Positions 1-6,071 of a DNA stretch of 6,850 bases are shown here, one piece after another (within the stretch, counting starts at the first letter, position 1; every line of letters starts with the position of its first letter). The position numbers were made by a program, and so were the translations under genes. The notes under the pieces were generated by a model. That model made no database searches, was not told the DNA's origin, and was given only the letters and a program-made list of their open reading frames with translations. This DNA comes from Fidelibacterota bacterium (lineage in GTDB: Bacteria > Marinisomatota > Marinisomatia > Marinisomatales > UBA1611), in contig NZKX01000137.1 in the NCBI GenBank assembly GCA_002694025.1, forward strand, positions 1 through 6,850, written 5' to 3'.

Positions 1-1865
1 ACCAACAATGTCTTTCTTCCAAGATTAGCAAATGTAATAGCCAGGTTAGCAACTGTAGTTGTTTTACCTTCACCAGGTCCAGCGCTAGAAATAAGAATTG
101 ATTTAATATCTTTCGTATTTGATAGTAGAATATTTGTCCGAAGTCCTCGATATGATTCAGAGATTGGTGACTTTGGATTATCTCTCGTAATGATTTTTCT
201 TTTGATACCTTTCTCTCCACCCAAGGCTGTAAATGTTTTATTTTCCAAATATTTATTTAGCAACCCTTGTGAGCTTACTTTACCTATTGCAGGGATAACA
301 CCAATAACACTCTTATCATATTTTTCGATTTCATCAATTGTTTTAATGGTATTATCAACAAATTCAATTAAGAAAACAATTACCAAGGCAAAACCAATCC
401 CAAAAAAACAAAAAGTTATAATATCTCTCTGATGGTTTGGACTAAATGGTCGAGAAGGTTTTTTTGCCAAATCGACAATTTGAACGTCCCCTTTTTCAAT
501 AACATTATTCATTTTAGTTGTTTCAAGAGTCTGAACAAGTTGCTGATAATGTTCGTTTAAAATTTCATCTTGTCTGTTTAAGCGTTCCAAAATCATATCA
601 GTCTCTGGAATGGAGTTGAGTTTTTTCTTAAAACTATTTAGCATTTTTACTTTTTGATCCCTGCTAAGTTTTAATGCCGTCATACTACCTTCTAATGATA
701 GAATTTGAGAAATTTGTTCTTGTCTTACTAGCAAGGGATCATCAACGGCTATTCCTTTCGCAATTAACATATCAACTTTTTTATTGATTTCAGCTTTGAT
801 AAGGTTAAGTTTTTCGTATAACTCAATAACTGATCCATGATCATTCCCATATATTCCAGAATTCAATGCAATCTTAGATTCAATATTTCCAACTTCATTT
901 CTTAAGGAGGATAGCTGTATATTGATATTGTTCATTAACTGACTAGTAAGGTTTAACTCTTGATTTGAAAATTTAGACTTTAGTAAATCTATTTGTTTTT
1001 GTTGAATACTTAATTCTGTTTCAATATCATATAAATCCAATTCATATGCATTAATTTGAGAAATAATAACACTACTTTTTGCCTCCATACTATATAAGTT
1101 ATTCTCTAACATAAATTTCATTTTTTCATTTTCAGAATTTTCAATTTTTTTCTCTTGCAGAGTAACAAGGGAATCTAAAAATGCAACTGAATTTGTTGCA
1201 TATTTATTTGTCCACTCCTTATCTTTAATTTCAAATTGTTTTACAATACTATTTACTATTCTTCGCGCCTCATCAGCATTCTTACTCACGTAGGTTACTG
1301 AAATCATATTAGTGCCACCTTGTCTACCAGCACTTAAGTTATTTTGAATTCTTTTAGCATATTTTTCTCCAATTTCCTCTGTGTATGGACCTTCAAGAAT
1401 TTTTGTTTTCTTAGATTCTTCTGCATCGTAAAGACCGAGAGTAAATAGTTCTTTTACTATTGTTCTAATAGTTTGTCCCTTTGGATAGAAATTTCTTGTA
1501 CTAAATAAAAACATATTATTTCGTCTATTAGAATCCCAATATTCCTGCACTACTAACTTAAGTAAAGCTCTAGATTTAATGAGCAATATCTTATTATTTA
1601 TTTGAGCGCTGTTATCTGAATTACCAAAATTTTGAAGCGATTGCGACCCGGGCTTTTGTGTAATTATAACTGTGGCGGTAGCACGATATCTAGGAATTTT
1701 GCTGTAAGTAGAGTAAATACCACCAAGCAGTGCAATAAAAAAAATAAAAATGATTTTTTTTAAATGAATTCTAAGAATTATTATATAATCCTTAAGATAT
1801 AATTCATTTTCCATTGTCTGATAGTTTACATTATCTGATTTATATTCTAGATGTTGATTTTTCAT
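1..1865 (-). CDS. Wzz/Wzc-type polysaccharide co-polymerase with C-terminal BY-kinase domain (3' end cut by window edge)
   Basis: This gene encodes an inner-membrane protein that controls the chain length and export of a surface polysaccharide and autophosphorylates on tyrosine; 621 codons are visible. Domains by residue: a short cytoplasmic N-terminus, a transmembrane helix at about 38-54, a Wzz-type periplasmic domain, a long Gln/Glu/Leu-rich coiled-coil region at about 170-450, the Pro-rich pre-membrane motif (PSRPFSPN) at about 470-477, and a second transmembrane helix at 482-502. The kinase domain follows, with ESYRGLRTNI at 570-579 and Walker A GPGEGKT at 596-602. The window ends before Walker A', Walker B and any C-terminal tyrosine cluster, so kinase activity is inferred from the family (Wzc, ExoP, CapB/CpsD). 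The ATG at 1865 overlaps the stop of the SLBB gene upstream. Its likely partners are that SLBB protein and the PHP phosphatase of the same run of genes. Confidence 0.93.
   Translation of the reverse strand, partial: MKNQHLEYKSDNVNYQTMENELYLKDYIIILRIHLKKIIFIFFIALLGGIYSTYSKIPRYRATATVIITQKPGSQSLQNFGNSDNSAQINNKILLIKSRALLKLVVQEYWDSNRRNNMFLFSTRNFYPKGQTIRTIVKELFTLGLYDAEESKKTKILEGPYTEEIGEKYAKRIQNNLSAGRQGGTNMISVTYVSKNADEARRIVNSIVKQFEIKDKEWTNKYATNSVAFLDSLVTLQEKKIENSENEKMKFMLENNLYSMEAKSSVIISQINAYELDLYDIETELSIQQKQIDLLKSKFSNQELNLTSQLMNNINIQLSSLRNEVGNIESKIALNSGIYGNDHGSVIELYEKLNLIKAEINKKVDMLIAKGIAVDDPLLVRQEQISQILSLEGSMTALKLSRDQKVKMLNSFKKKLNSIPETDMILERLNRQDEILNEHYQQLVQTLETTKMNNVIEKGDVQIVDLAKKPSRPFSPNHQRDIITFCFFGIGFALVIVFLIEFVDNTIKTIDEIEKYDKSVIGVIPAIGKVSSQGLLNKYLENKTFTALGGEKGIKRKIITRDNPKSPISESYRGLRTNILLSNTKDIKSILISSAGPGEGKTTTVANLAITFANLGRKTLL
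1862..1865 (-). other. ATGA stop/start overlap (translational coupling)
   Basis: Read on the minus strand, the four bases ATGA contain the start codon of the co-polymerase/kinase gene and the TGA stop of the SLBB gene. Such overlaps usually mean that one ribosome terminates and reinitiates, which keeps the two products in a fixed ratio. The overlap also supports this ATG as the true start of the kinase gene. Confidence 0.8.
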
Positions 1866-2377
1866 ATAAGATCAAATATAGTACTTAATTGAATAAAAAA
1901 TGTTAATGCTGCCAGTAAAGTTTGAACAGTAATTAAATCTTCTATTAAAACTCCTGTAAAAGTCTTTCTCATTACGATGGTATCATTAGGTTTAATTTTA
2001 GGAAAATTTGATCTATCACCTTTTTCTAGAAAGGGAGTTAAGTCAATAAAATAAACTAGTTGGCCATTTTCATCAGGTGTTTCCCTGTAAAGTCTAATTT
2101 TCTTTAAATTTGCATATTCACTTGGACCACCTACTGCGGACATAAGAGATGCAAAATCTATCCCTTCATAAACCTGGAAGGTTCCCGCGTTGCCGGCTGT
2201 ACCCCAAAAATTTACGTTCATGTATACTTTTCCATCATCGCCTGAAATATACTGTTCACTTGACAGTTGATAATCTTTGATTAATGTCTTTTTATCCAAA
2301 GATTGAGCATCTAAAGAGAATATAAAAACAATAGACCACAGAATTATATTATTGATTCTTAAAAAATTTTTATTCAT
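1862..2377 (-). CDS. Short SLBB-domain polysaccharide-export protein
   Basis: This is a 171-residue exported protein that probably works with the co-polymerase encoded immediately downstream. Residues 1-24 form a signal peptide with a hydrophobic core (IILWSIVFIF) and possible cleavage after LDA. Residues about 51-137 match an SLBB domain: the NVNFWGTAGNAGTFQV strand pair, then an SLMSAVGGPSEYANL helix-turn, then a KPNDTIVM end like the KPGDTV motif of polysaccharide exporters. Residues about 150-169 form a C-terminal hydrophobic helix. Wza-type outer-membrane exporters (OPX proteins) are roughly twice as long and have an N-terminal Poly_export domain, which is absent here. It may therefore be an accessory adaptor, or the second half of a split exporter. 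The ATG at 2377 has a purine-rich AGAGAG five bases upstream. It lies 47 bases after the phosphatase gene, consistent with one operon. Confidence 0.85.
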   Translation of the reverse strand: MNKNFLRINNIILWSIVFIFSLDAQSLDKKTLIKDYQLSSEQYISGDDGKVYMNVNFWGTAGNAGTFQVYEGIDFASLMSAVGGPSEYANLKKIRLYRETPDENGQLVYFIDLTPFLEKGDRSNFPKIKPNDTIVMRKTFTGVLIEDLITVQTLLAALTFFIQLSTIFDLI

Positions 2378-2424
2378 TTAAACTCTCTACTTTAGATCCA
2401 TGCTCTGAAAATCAAATTGTAACA

Positions 2425-3153
2425 TTAAAAATATAGATCTTCTCCTCTTATTATGCTATAAGGATGTTCCATTACTAACCGATAGGCATATTCAGCTCCA
2501 ACAATATTCTTAGCAATTTCGTAGCTTTTCTTAATACAGAAATTCCGGTTCGTATCATTATGTGCATCCGATGCTAAAACGTGACAACAATTTTCTTTAA
2601 TAATTGCAAGAGAGGTGTCTTTAGCTTTTTTTCCCAGAAACCCCAAAACGCTGCCAGAATCTACTTGTATTATACATCCAGCGTTTATCCAATCAAAAAT
2701 AATATTTAAGTCATTTTGTACCTTTTTATATCTTTCTGGATGTGCGATTATCGGAGTTATTCCATTCATTTTTAAATCAAAAAGTGTTTGTTTTTGACTA
2801 TTTGGAATATTGTTTGGTGAAAATTCAATTAACATAAATTTCCCTTTTCCGATTGTAGTGAACGGTTCATCTTTTATTTTCAATAAATTATCATAGTAAA
2901 ACACCTCACAGCCAAGATGTATTTTTAAATCAATGTCAAGTTCATTTAATTTTAATTGTAGAGAATTTTTAAGTTTTTCAAGTCTCTGCACAGAAAAATC
3001 AATATTCATAAAAAGTGGATGTTGATAGTGAATAGTATTTACTATTTCCGTAACTCCTTGATGATGGGCATGCTTTAACATCTTTATAGACATCTCAAAA
3101 GACTTTGCACCATCATCTACATTGGGAAGTATATGGTTATGAATATCAATCAT
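2425..3153 (-). CDS. PHP-type protein-tyrosine phosphatase, CpsB/CapC/YwqE family
   Basis: This is predicted to be a cytoplasmic metal-dependent (usually Mn) phosphatase that removes phosphate from the tyrosine-rich tail of a BY-kinase in capsule synthesis. With the preferred start the protein has 242 residues, close to the usual family length of about 240-260. Metal and phosphate ligands of the PHP fold are visible: H5-x-H7 and D14 in DIHNHILPNVDDGA, H42 (NTIHY, where many relatives read ATPHH), E83 (GCEVF), H138 and R141 (AHPERY), D196 and H198 (ASDAHN). A DSGSVLGFLGKKA stretch at 165-177 is also typical. The frame can be extended to a TTG at 3177 (eight more residues), but the ATG at 3153 gives the canonical MIDIHNH start and is preferred. 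The SLBB and kinase genes follow, which gives the expected kinase/phosphatase pairing. Gram-negative Wzc kinases more often pair with a low-molecular-weight phosphatase (Wzb). Confidence 0.92.
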   Translation of the reverse strand: MIDIHNHILPNVDDGAKSFEMSIKMLKHAHHQGVTEIVNTIHYQHPLFMNIDFSVQRLEKLKNSLQLKLNELDIDLKIHLGCEVFYYDNLLKIKDEPFTTIGKGKFMLIEFSPNNIPNSQKQTLFDLKMNGITPIIAHPERYKKVQNDLNIIFDWINAGCIIQVDSGSVLGFLGKKAKDTSLAIIKENCCHVLASDAHNDTNRNFCIKKSYEIAKNIVGAEYAYRLVMEHPYSIIRGEDLYF

Positions 3154-3181
3154 TTCACTAAAATTTTGCCTATCCAAAATA

Positions 3182-3208
3182 ATGATACAAAAATATATAT
3201 TAAATCAA
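3182..3208 (-). promoter_or_regulatory. Possible promoter for the phosphatase-SLBB-kinase operon
   Basis: On the minus strand TTGATT (3208-3203) and TATCAT (3187-3182) resemble -35 and -10 boxes, separated by 15 bases, which is shorter than the ideal 17. Transcription would begin near 3175, which leaves a short leader before the ATG at 3153 and cannot serve the alternative TTG at 3177. Such matches arise easily by chance in AT-rich DNA. Confidence 0.2.
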
Positions 3209-3232
3209 AAACTGATGAAAATATTGATTAAT

Positions 3233-3256
3233 AAATAGTTTTAACTATTTTTTTTT
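3233..3256. repeat. AT-only-type inverted repeat with T tract between barrel and phosphatase genes
   Basis: AAATAGTT and AACTATTT form an 8-base inverted repeat with a two-base centre, followed on the plus strand by a run of T. This has the shape of an intrinsic terminator for plus-strand transcription, but no plus-strand gene precedes it and the stem has only one G-C pair. On the minus strand the T tract becomes A residues ahead of the stem. Its role is unknown. Confidence 0.3.
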
Positions 3257-3289
3257 ATAAGATGGTCCTTGAAAAGACTTGTTTGTTTT

Positions 3290-3310
3290 GATAAAAGGGA
3301 TCCTTTTATC
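3290..3310. repeat. Perfect 9-bp inverted repeat across the barrel gene stop codon
   Basis: GATAAAAGG and CCTTTTATC are perfectly complementary around a three-base loop, and the right arm includes the TAA stop of the beta-barrel gene. On the minus-strand transcript the hairpin is followed by A-rich sequence, not by a U tract, so it is not a classical rho-independent terminator. It could stabilise or process the mRNA 3' end, or bind a protein. Confidence 0.45.
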
Positions 3311-4289
3311 TATTTGCATTGTTTTTGGTATTTCTTTTAAGTATCAGTACCATTGAAAGACCGACATTGCCAAAATACGTAAATGTAGATGTAAATGGTG
3401 GAGTTTGAGGAACTACATTAGCATTGAAAAAAAGTTTGAAAGCTATAGGGATATTAGTTAAGTAGTAGTCTAAAGATGAGCCAAAATGAATTCCTGGGCC
3501 ACTGTATGTTTCATCTTTTAAACTCGTAACACCTATTGGGAGATCAATATTGTAATCCATTTGATCAAGGTCAGTTGCAATATTGAAATTTATACCCGCA
3601 TCGACAGTAAGATGTAGGTTTTCTGGAAAAAAATAAAGTATTGGTCTTAAGTCAATGTTTGTAAAAGTTCCAATTTGTAACGCCTTCAAGTCACCTAAAT
3701 GATCAGCTTTATAACTAAAAGTCATAAACCGTAAACCTGGAGAAATATCTACAGGCCCTACTGGATAATATGGGAATTGTATATTAATCCCTATATTTGG
3801 TCCCATATCAGCCATCTGACCTTCGCGAGGACTTGGTTCTACCTCTTTTAGAGAATTTGCGACGAAGAGGGGAATCCCTCCTAAAAGGGAAAAGTTAAAA
3901 TAATTCCAATGTTTTTTTGGATCATTTAAGGCCTGAAATTCTTCTTCTAAATTAATGTGCTCATGGTAATTTTTTTGGATATTACTTGCCATCCAATCAT
4001 CATTGTTGGGAGTAAAAGTTCCTCCCTGGTAAAAATACGTTACATTACTATTCAATACAGGAACCATACCATTTTCCATATTTAAAGAGTCTATATTCCC
4101 AACCAAAACTCCCTCAGGGGTATCTAAACCAACGGGTATTATATAAACTGATGACTCATCAACTTTAGTGACTTTTCCAAGGACATAAGTACCATCATAA
4201 AAAACTATTTTGCCATGGAGAGCAAATAAAAAACTTAATGAAGTAGAAAAAATTAAGACCCTAATCAAATTTTTTACAAAATTTGGCAT
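3306..4289 (-). CDS. Predicted exported outer-membrane beta-barrel protein, function unknown
   Basis: The 327-residue product is not assigned to a named family. Residues 1-24 look like a signal peptide: basic start, hydrophobic FSTSLSFLFALHG core. Residues about 26-70 form a small beta-rich module beginning GKIVFYDGTYVLGKV, resembling short N-terminal modules in some FCB-group envelope proteins. A polar linker follows, including NLEEEFQALNDPKKHW. From about residue 128 to 318 there are alternating hydrophobic/aromatic strands with Gly and Asn turns (for example NYFNFSLLGGIPLF, PVDISPGLRFMTFSY, LHLTVDAGINFNI, IHFGSSLDYYL, IAFKLFFNANVV, YFGNVGLSMVLIL), which suggest an 8-10 stranded outer-membrane barrel. 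A short basic tail (KRNTKNNANR) after the last strand is unusual, since barrels commonly end in an aromatic residue. The ATG at 4289 has AAGAGA ten bases upstream. The gene is divergent from sodN and is separated from the phosphatase gene by 152 bases, so it is probably its own unit. Confidence 0.75.
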   Translation of the reverse strand: MPNFVKNLIRVLIFSTSLSFLFALHGKIVFYDGTYVLGKVTKVDESSVYIIPVGLDTPEGVLVGNIDSLNMENGMVPVLNSNVTYFYQGGTFTPNNDDWMASNIQKNYHEHINLEEEFQALNDPKKHWNYFNFSLLGGIPLFVANSLKEVEPSPREGQMADMGPNIGINIQFPYYPVGPVDISPGLRFMTFSYKADHLGDLKALQIGTFTNIDLRPILYFFPENLHLTVDAGINFNIATDLDQMDYNIDLPIGVTSLKDETYSGPGIHFGSSLDYYLTNIPIAFKLFFNANVVPQTPPFTSTFTYFGNVGLSMVLILKRNTKNNANR

Positions 4290-4497
4290 CTAAGTAAAAT
4301 CTCTTGTAAGCATAATTTTGATATGTGATCGCAATGAACTCCGCATATGGTAGCCCAATTAGGCTGCAACAATATTAAATCAGGCAAAAGGCACAATGCA
4401 AGAGTAAAGTCAATTTAATATTCATGATATTTATTTTTAAATTGAGCGTAAATAATTTAAAACTTTCAAACATAATTAAAATTTAAGGACGTTTAAA
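4290..4497. promoter_or_regulatory. Divergent intergenic region between the barrel gene and sodN
   Basis: This 208-base gap must carry the start signals for both flanking genes because they point away from each other. I could not identify convincing -35/-10 pairs in the AT-rich background. The part around 4330-4370 is visibly richer in G and C than its surroundings and holds a small dyad, AGCC(N6)GGCT at 4352-4365, which might be an operator. The last 100 bases before sodN are almost pure A/T. Confidence 0.4.
4485..4489 (+). promoter_or_regulatory. Shine-Dalgarno site of sodN
   Basis: AAGGA lies eight bases before the ATG at 4498. It is the clearest ribosome binding site in the window and fixes the start, so the hydrophobic leader ahead of the nickel hook is part of the protein. 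Confidence 0.75.
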
Positions 4498-4971
4498 ATG
4501 ATTAACTTTTTTAAAATTATATTCATTTCTTCTTTTTTTCATGTTTCCTTATTCTCACATTGTCAAATTCCTTGTGGAATATACTCGGACGCCATGCAAA
4601 TAGTTCAAATTCGAGAAGACCTAAGAACTATTGATAAAGCAATGGAGATGATTAGAAATCTTTCAAAAAATTCTGATCCACAAACACTAAATCAAGTTAC
4701 TAGATGGATAACCTCAAAAGAAAGTCATGCTCAGAATATTCAAAAGATCACTGCAGAATATTTTCTAACTCAAAGAATAAAACAAAATTCAAAATTTTAT
4801 GAAAATAAACTGATAACATTACATCAACTTCTTGTTTCAGTCATGAAATGTAAACAAAGTGTCAACAAGGAAAATGTTGTAAAATCAAATGAACTTTTAA
4901 ATAATTTTACAACTTTATATTTTGATGATCATGGAATTAAACACCTGAATCAATTAGATCACAATAAATGA
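4498..4971 (+). CDS. sodN: Nickel superoxide dismutase with secretory-type leader
   Basis: The enzyme converts superoxide to oxygen and hydrogen peroxide at a nickel site built from the N-terminus of the mature protein. The nickel-hook signature HCQIPCGIY sits at residues 21-29. After leader removal His21 becomes His1 and Cys22 and Cys26 become Cys2 and Cys6, the known ligands; Tyr29 corresponds to the gating Tyr9. The rest is helical as in the family, with a RWITSKESHA helix at 69-78, a YFLTQRIK segment and a late MKCKQ motif. The mature chain would be 137 residues, against 117 in Streptomyces. Residues 1-20 are hydrophobic with a Lys at position 6 and end VSLFS just before His21, so they look like a Sec signal peptide, unlike the short non-hydrophobic Streptomyces propeptide. 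The position equivalent to Streptomyces Arg47 appears to be His77 by my manual alignment. No sodX protease gene follows. Confidence 0.93.
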   Translation: MINFFKIIFISSFFHVSLFSHCQIPCGIYSDAMQIVQIREDLRTIDKAMEMIRNLSKNSDPQTLNQVTRWITSKESHAQNIQKITAEYFLTQRIKQNSKFYENKLITLHQLLVSVMKCKQSVNKENVVKSNELLNNFTTLYFDDHGIKHLNQLDHNK

Positions 4972-5065
4972 TATAATTATAGATTAACATTTCATCATTT
5001 GGTAATAACTTTTGCAAAGTAACAAAGTAGAATTATTTTTTTTGCAGTTCAACAATTAGAATATT

Positions 5066-6013
5066 TTGATTAACAAAATTAAAAGTATACTCTATAAAAA
5101 GAAAAGGCAGATTTACAATTATCCAAATTATACACTCAAGAAAGTTTTTTGGGAAGATAATGTTGATAATCATTATTATGGGCACTATCAAATTTTAAAG
5201 AAGTACTCGAAAACTGCCTTGCCCTATAAAATTAATGGAGAAGTACAACATGGTTGGTCCCCTACTAGCGGAATTACCTCCGAAAACAGTTCTTCAAAAT
5301 CTATTAAAAAAAACAGATTTTATTTGTTTAATGAGGAGAATAAGAAGAAAGCAATAAATGCTGGATACAAAAACATAGTAATTATCGGCTCTCCTTTCAT
5401 TTACATAGAAAATCTAAATCAAAATTTTATAAAAAAAATTCCAAATAGCTTAATTTGTTTTCCAACTCACAACCATGAATGGGCTGGATTCAAAGACACA
5501 TTGAACTCATACCAGAAATATTGTACCGATTTATTAAAAATATCAAAAAAATTTAAAAAAATTACAATTTCACTTTTCTGGAAAGAATACGAAGACTCAA
5601 ATATTAAAAAAGTATTTAAAGATCATGGCTTTTCAATAGTTACAATGGGTCCTAGAGATAATAATCCAAATTTTTTACATAGATTCGTAAAAATTGTAAG
5701 CGAACATGAATATTTATCATCAGATTCATTTTCAAGCGCAGTTTTTTATGGATTATATTTGAAAAAAAAAGTGTTTATTTATAGTCGTTTGATTTATGAA
5801 AATGAATTGTGGGGTAAAGAAAATGAAAACGCAGAAAATGAACTTATTCATTATAAAATGAAATATCCAGAGCTTCTATGGCAAAATTTTGAAGACAAAT
5901 CATATTATAGAATTGGAGAAAAAGAGCTAGGCTCTAAATTCAAATTATCACCTAGAGAAATGAGAAAAATGTTTGGATGGAAGATAAATAAACTCTTTTT
6001 TAAAAGAATATAA
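5066..6013 (+). CDS. Uncharacterised lysine-rich protein, possibly a GT-B-like surface-glycan enzyme
   Basis: I do not recognise a named family. The 315-residue product has no signal peptide or membrane helix and is very rich in Lys, Asn, Ile and Phe. Visible motifs are YYGHYQILKKY (37-47), EVQHGWSP (59-66), a strand-like NIVIIGSPF (103-111), FPTHNHEW (132-139), a second Rossmann-like ISLFWKEYED (168-177), and SSDSFSSAVFYGLYLKKKVFIYS (218-240). The last stretch recalls the serine-rich nucleotide-binding loop and helix of GT-B glycosyltransferases and glycerophosphotransferases in glycan loci; this is inference. An in-frame TAG at 5057 and the absence of any ATG before the Met at residue 194 force a TTG start at 5066 (or ATT at 5063), without a clear Shine-Dalgarno site. 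It starts 94 bases after sodN and converges with the methyltransferase gene. Confidence 0.75.
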   Translation: MINKIKSILYKKKRQIYNYPNYTLKKVFWEDNVDNHYYGHYQILKKYSKTALPYKINGEVQHGWSPTSGITSENSSSKSIKKNRFYLFNEENKKKAINAGYKNIVIIGSPFIYIENLNQNFIKKIPNSLICFPTHNHEWAGFKDTLNSYQKYCTDLLKISKKFKKITISLFWKEYEDSNIKKVFKDHGFSIVTMGPRDNNPNFLHRFVKIVSEHEYLSSDSFSSAVFYGLYLKKKVFIYSRLIYENELWGKENENAENELIHYKMKYPELLWQNFEDKSYYRIGEKELGSKFKLSPREMRKMFGWKINKLFFKRI

Positions 6014-6071
6014 TGAGATTATTATTTTACCTTAATTTTTAAAATATTTAAGTGTAAAGAAACCAATACAA

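Noticed and set aside
190..432. Plus-strand open frame of 80 codons
   Set aside because: It lies antisense within the co-polymerase/kinase gene, over the second membrane helix and the start of the kinase domain. The hydrophobic look is a mirror of that helix and of A/T-rich codons.
2615..2797. Plus-strand open frame of 60 codons
   Set aside because: It lies antisense within the phosphatase gene across the AHPERY and DSGSV region. It has no ribosome binding site and no neighbours on that strand.
3154..3177. N-terminal extension of the phosphatase from TTG 3177
   Set aside because: The TTG has no Shine-Dalgarno site, and family members start at MIDIHxH, which is the ATG at 3153. The extension is possible but less likely.
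4334..4378. Fourteen-codon ATG frame in the intergenic region, as a possible leader peptide of sodN
   Set aside because: There is no ribosome binding site, no attenuator-like structure after it, and it is over 100 bases from sodN. A chance frame of this length is expected.
5008..5043. ACTTT-TGC-AAAGT hairpin followed by a T run, as a terminator of sodN
   Set aside because: The stem is only five bases, with one G-C pair, and the T run is 14 bases away, so it does not have the geometry of an intrinsic terminator.
6031..6052. CTTAA...TTAAG inverted repeat between the convergent genes as a bidirectional terminator
   Set aside because: The inner part of the stem has mismatches, pairing is almost all A-T, and no clear T tract follows in either direction.
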